The notes below the pieces were generated by a model, which was not told the origin of the DNA, searched no databases, and saw nothing but the letters and a program-made list of their open reading frames with translations. This document shows, one piece after another, positions 61,255 through 64,000 of a DNA stretch of 64,000 nt (position 1 is its first letter; every line of letters starts with the position of its first letter). The stretch spans positions 1-64,000 of the forward strand of contig NZ_JFHC01000026.1 in the NCBI RefSeq assembly GCF_000698595.1. Direction: 5' to 3'. The DNA is from Caballeronia glathei (lineage in GTDB: Bacteria > Pseudomonadota > Gammaproteobacteria > Burkholderiales > Burkholderiaceae). Made by a program: the position numbers and the translations under genes.

Positions 61255-61701
61255 TTAAGCGAAGTTCCACATGTCGGCGTTGATCGGGAACGTGCCACGC
61301 ACCGTAACTCTCACGATGGGGTCCGTGCCGTCAAAAGCGCCGGGGTCGAGATGGCGCAAAACCGCCTCGTTGATAGTGATCGGCTGGAAAGCTGCCGTAT
61401 CGCTATGGATCGTCACGTCGCCCAAGAAGCCATTGGTCTGCGCTTGCATCATCCAATTGCTTGCGAGCGCTTGAGTGCGCAACAGGCCAACCGAAATCGT
61501 CGCCATGACGAACGGCTCGGGCGAGCGAACTGCGCCCGTCCCGGTCTCGATCTGCTGAACGAAATCGCCTTCGAACTCGATGCGAGCGAATGAGCGGCCC
61601 ATGAACGGCGCCGTGATGTTCAGCGCCGGGTTGCTCGGAACGATCACGGAGCATCGAACGCGGTTCAGGACGCCTTGTGCTACCACAGGTACATTAGCCA
61701 T
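61255..61701 (-). CDS. Tail tube protein
   Basis: This 148-residue protein (MANVPVVAQGVLNRVRCSVI, then PFMGRSFARIEFEGDFVQQI and ITINEAVLRHLDPGAFDGTD) follows the sheath gene by nine bases and has the size and all-beta pattern of gp19-like tube proteins of simple contractile tails. It would stack as hexamers around the tape measure. The call rests on position and size more than on a strong motif. Confidence 0.68.
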   Translation of the reverse strand: MANVPVVAQGVLNRVRCSVIVPSNPALNITAPFMGRSFARIEFEGDFVQQIETGTGAVRSPEPFVMATISVGLLRTQALASNWMMQAQTNGFLGDVTIHSDTAAFQPITINEAVLRHLDPGAFDGTDPIVRVTVRGTFPINADMWNFA

Positions 61702-61710
61702 GAGATGTCC

Positions 61711-63036
61711 TTACGCCACGAATTCGACCGCGTCGAGTTCGAATGTGATCGTCAAAAATCCGCTTACGCCAACGAGCGTCGCGGAGAAGCCGTTATAGAC
61801 GCCCGCGTTGTAATCGTTCGGGTTTTGCGTCGTGTACGTCGTGAAGGGCACGGCGTTGACAACGACGCTCAGTGCGCAACCGAATGCAACAGTCGAGTTC
61901 CCGACGTTCTGCGCAACCGCGAGCAGCGTGTTGATGCCGTTCTGGTTGTAGAGCAGCGGCGGGTTCTGGTTCGAGCCGTTGATGATCGCTGCGGCGAGGG
62001 CTTGCTTGACCTGGATACGGAAGAAGTCGATTCCGTACCAGAACGCCGCCTGCTGGCCGTCCATCGTCGTGCCCTTGAAGATGCACGCCGTCGAAATGCC
62101 GCCTTCGGCACCTGTCAGGATGATGTTTCCGAAGTTGGTCAGGACCGTGTTGATGTCCGTCGTGCTCGTGGCTTGATCCCACGGCGTCACGCCGAAGACG
62201 AAGCGGTACGCCATCGGCGCCAGCTGGTTCGCCGGGCCCGGCTTGTTCACCAGCCACTGATAGAACATGGCTGCAGCCTGCAACTCGGTCGCCGCTTGCT
62301 TCGGGCTGGGCACCATCGCGATGACCGCCTTGTTCGTGGCGTAGGTCGGAAGATTCGCGACCGTCGTCGTGACGAAGAAATACGTCTGCCCGCTCGGGCT
62401 TTCGAAATTCGCCGTCATCGTGTTCAGGGCAGCCGCCGACGCTTCGTCCCACGACGGATCCAGCAAATACGCGTAGAAGACTTGCGGGTTGCTGTTGTTC
62501 GTGATGAACGTCTGCAGAGCCGTGATTGCGTCGGCAGCGGTCGTTTGCGGGCCGAGCTCGAGCACAAACACGCCGATTGTCTGGCCTTGAGCGAAGAACG
62601 TCCTTGCAGCGTCATCGATGAAAGCAGCGTCCGGCGGCAGAAACACACCCGGAGTCGTTTCCGCGCCAGGGTTCGTCGCGAGAGCGAAGGTGAACGCGCT
62701 AGCGCCAGTGACCGTTGCGGTGTACGTGCCGTTATAGCCAGCCGGCACCGCGCCAGTGATCGTCGTAGTGAACGTCTGGCCGGTAGCCAATCCGATCGGG
62801 GCGGCGGTCGTCGCGGTGACAGTGCCAGTTGCCCAAGCGAGGGTGCTCAGTGCCGCCGGCGCCGAAAGAATATCTTCGACCTGCGAAAGCAGACCGCAAA
62901 ACTGAAACGTGCCTGGTGCGAGAGTGGTGCCGCCCGTGGATACGATGGCGCCGCTTTGCTGAAGCTGCGAGGGCGTAGGCGCTCGCGTGACGATCGTATT
63001 AACCGTTACGATCGTCGGGGTTGTAAATTGCGCCAT
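61711..63036 (-). CDS. Contractile tail sheath protein with inserted beta module
   Basis: This 441-residue protein matches the phage sheath family in its C-terminal half (LAPMAYRFVFGVTPWDQATS, ACIFKGTTMDGQQAAFWYGI, DFFRIQVKQALAAAIINGSN). Residues about 70-131 are an inserted module (GLATGQTFTTTITGAVPAGY, then NGTYTATVTGASAFTFALAT) similar to one in baseplate J. The sheath identifies the prophage as a myovirus. It probably contracts around the tube at 61255-61701. Confidence 0.82.
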   Translation of the reverse strand: MAQFTTPTIVTVNTIVTRAPTPSQLQQSGAIVSTGGTTLAPGTFQFCGLLSQVEDILSAPAALSTLAWATGTVTATTAAPIGLATGQTFTTTITGAVPAGYNGTYTATVTGASAFTFALATNPGAETTPGVFLPPDAAFIDDAARTFFAQGQTIGVFVLELGPQTTAADAITALQTFITNNSNPQVFYAYLLDPSWDEASAAALNTMTANFESPSGQTYFFVTTTVANLPTYATNKAVIAMVPSPKQAATELQAAAMFYQWLVNKPGPANQLAPMAYRFVFGVTPWDQATSTTDINTVLTNFGNIILTGAEGGISTACIFKGTTMDGQQAAFWYGIDFFRIQVKQALAAAIINGSNQNPPLLYNQNGINTLLAVAQNVGNSTVAFGCALSVVVNAVPFTTYTTQNPNDYNAGVYNGFSATLVGVSGFLTITFELDAVEFVA

Positions 63037-63054
63037 GTGGGCGGCCTCCGGGGA

Positions 63055-63363
63055 TTAGATGAACGAAACCGAAACCACGCCGGTCGTGCCCGGATCGACC
63101 ACAAGACCATTCGTGTAGGCCATATCGAGAGGGACAACAGTGCCGATCGTGGTAACCGCAGCGCCGGCCCATAGAGCGGTAGCGGCAACGCCAGCGGCAG
63201 TCGTGGCCGCGTCATAGACGCCAGGGGTGCCGGCGGTGGATGCAACGACGAAGACGATCTTTGCGACGCGGCCGGGACCAACGTTAATCACAGTCTTCGC
63301 CGTGACATTGAGTTTGGTCTGCGTGTTGCTGATGGGGTTTACAGCGATCGGACCTTGGGGCAT
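63055..63363 (-). CDS. Phage hypothetical protein before the sheath gene
   Basis: This 102-residue protein begins MPQGPIAVNPISNTQTKLNV and is beta-rich (VGPGRVAKIVFVVASTAGTP, then TIGTVVPLDMAYTNGLVVDP). GGAG lies 8 bases before the ATG at 63363; a longer in-frame start would run through the terminator and the next gene. It may be a head decoration or head-tail joining protein, but this is only by position. Confidence 0.6.
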   Translation of the reverse strand: MPQGPIAVNPISNTQTKLNVTAKTVINVGPGRVAKIVFVVASTAGTPGVYDAATTAAGVAATALWAGAAVTTIGTVVPLDMAYTNGLVVDPGTTGVVSVSFI

Positions 63364-63380
63364 ACGAGACTCCAGAAATG

Positions 63381-63402
63381 AAAAACCCCGCCGGAGCGGG
63401 GT
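63381..63402 (-). terminator. Terminator between head-proximal gene and tail genes
   Basis: ACCCCGC and GCGGGGT form a 7-bp stem with a CGGA loop and, on the minus strand, five T. It could tune tail expression relative to the upstream genes. Confidence 0.8.
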
Positions 63403-63428
63403 GAGTTGTTCGAAGCGGGATGCCCCGC

Positions 63429-64000
63429 TTATGGGGTAATCGAAGAGAATCCGGCGGACAGGATCAGGCGACGCGCAACGGCGTCGGCCGTGCTTTGGAA
63501 GTACCACGCAACGATATCGATCGTCTTCTTCATGGCGATCACGTTGAGCTCGGACTGCGTGCGCTTCTGGTCCTTGATCGCCGGGGAGTTGCCAAAACCG
63601 AAATCCTCGACATTCAGCGAGTGATCGATCAGCGATGCGAGATACTGAATCGCCATCTGATTCGTGAAGCCATACAGCGTCAGCCTGACGTTGTCCTTCG
63701 CCAGCTGCGTGCTCGGCAGATCGTGAAGCGGCGCCGTGCCTGAATTCGGCTCGGTCGTGCCTGGCCATCCATAAATGGGGAACGACGGGACCTCAGTCAG
63801 ATCCGGCTCGATGTGTGCCGTGATGTACGGCGGCACGACGTTCGACGGCACGAGGAACGATGGATAGACCGGTGCGAAACTGTTCTGGCTCAGCCAAATC
63901 GGCAGGCTGTTTGATACGACGGGCTCGGTCGGTAAGTCGGCAGCGCTCTCGACTAGCTGAGACGCCAGGGCAGGGTAGACCGCGTTCCCAAGATAGTGAA
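63429..64000 (-). CDS. Phage head-tail/tail completion hypothetical protein, 5' partial
   Basis: The frame is open to the right edge, so the true start lies beyond 64000; about 190 residues are visible (HYLGNAVYPALASQLVESAA, then YPSFLVPSNVVPPYITAHIE and PDLTEVPSFPIYGWPG). An internal GTG at 63851 gives 140 residues but has no ribosome-binding site. The C-terminal half is helical (VIAMKKTIDIVAWYFQSTAD). Position upstream of the sheath suggests a neck or tail-completion role. Confidence 0.6.
   Translation of the reverse strand, partial: HYLGNAVYPALASQLVESAADLPTEPVVSNSLPIWLSQNSFAPVYPSFLVPSNVVPPYITAHIEPDLTEVPSFPIYGWPGTTEPNSGTAPLHDLPSTQLAKDNVRLTLYGFTNQMAIQYLASLIDHSLNVEDFGFGNSPAIKDQKRTQSELNVIAMKKTIDIVAWYFQSTADAVARRLILSAGFSSITP

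Noticed and set aside
1-64000. CRISPR arrays, IS elements, rRNA genes and other tRNAs
   Set aside because: No regular repeat-spacer array, transposase, rRNA segment or tRNA other than selC was seen on reading both strands.

Overview
The window is a high-GC proteobacterial chromosome segment whose protein families point to Burkholderiaceae (Paraburkholderia/Caballeronia/Burkholderia type): an OmpC-like porin, an HU protein with a Lys/Ala-rich histone-like tail, several LysR regulators and short H-NS-era-style intergenic gaps with clear rho-independent terminators. The genus is an inference; no rRNA or other typing marker is present.

Positions 1-37336 are ordinary host chromosome. From left to right: a beta-alanine/omega-amino acid catabolic pair (aminotransferase plus the start of mmsA) with a divergent MocR-type regulator; small membrane and acidic proteins and a LysE exporter; a phospholipase D-VTT fusion coupled to an EEP nuclease; an HU/H1-like protein; an M20 amidohydrolase with MFS transporter and LysR regulator; an SDR and further LysR regulators; a CGNR regulator divergent from an Asp-nucleophile alpha/beta hydrolase; the conserved circularly permuted ATP-grasp / alpha-E / transglutaminase / proteasome-type protease cluster; a GDPD lipoprotein, a porin and a YihY membrane protein. 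The most coherent block is 27879-37336: a selenocysteine-containing formate dehydrogenase (fdnG with in-frame TGA and a SECIS hairpin, fdnH, fdnI), the maturation factor fdhE, and the selenocysteine machinery selA, selB and selC. Apart from selD, which is not in the window, the genes that make the selenoenzyme and those that decode its UGA codon are all here.

Directly downstream of selC the base composition drops and a prophage starts. Its selC-proximal end (37.4-43.2 kb, plus strand) carries accessory genes: a GIY-YIG protein, small ORFs behind a LexA-like box, an AP2-domain protein, a decayed DNA ligase, a large two-domain glycosyltransferase, an HNH-AP2 endonuclease, and two related hairpin-terminator units that look like small RNAs. 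From 43.1 kb to the right edge the minus strand holds, in reverse order, a contractile (myovirus) tail: sheath, tube, tail chaperone with a -1 frameshift site, tape measure with a transglycosylase domain, baseplate plug, hub, spike, gp25-like protein, baseplate J, then fibres/tailspikes and a lysis region (glucosaminidase endolysin, holin-like protein, two lipoproteins). One small secreted-protein gene sits on the opposite strand inside the baseplate block. Head, integrase and replication genes must lie beyond position 64000, and the prophage's far boundary is not visible.
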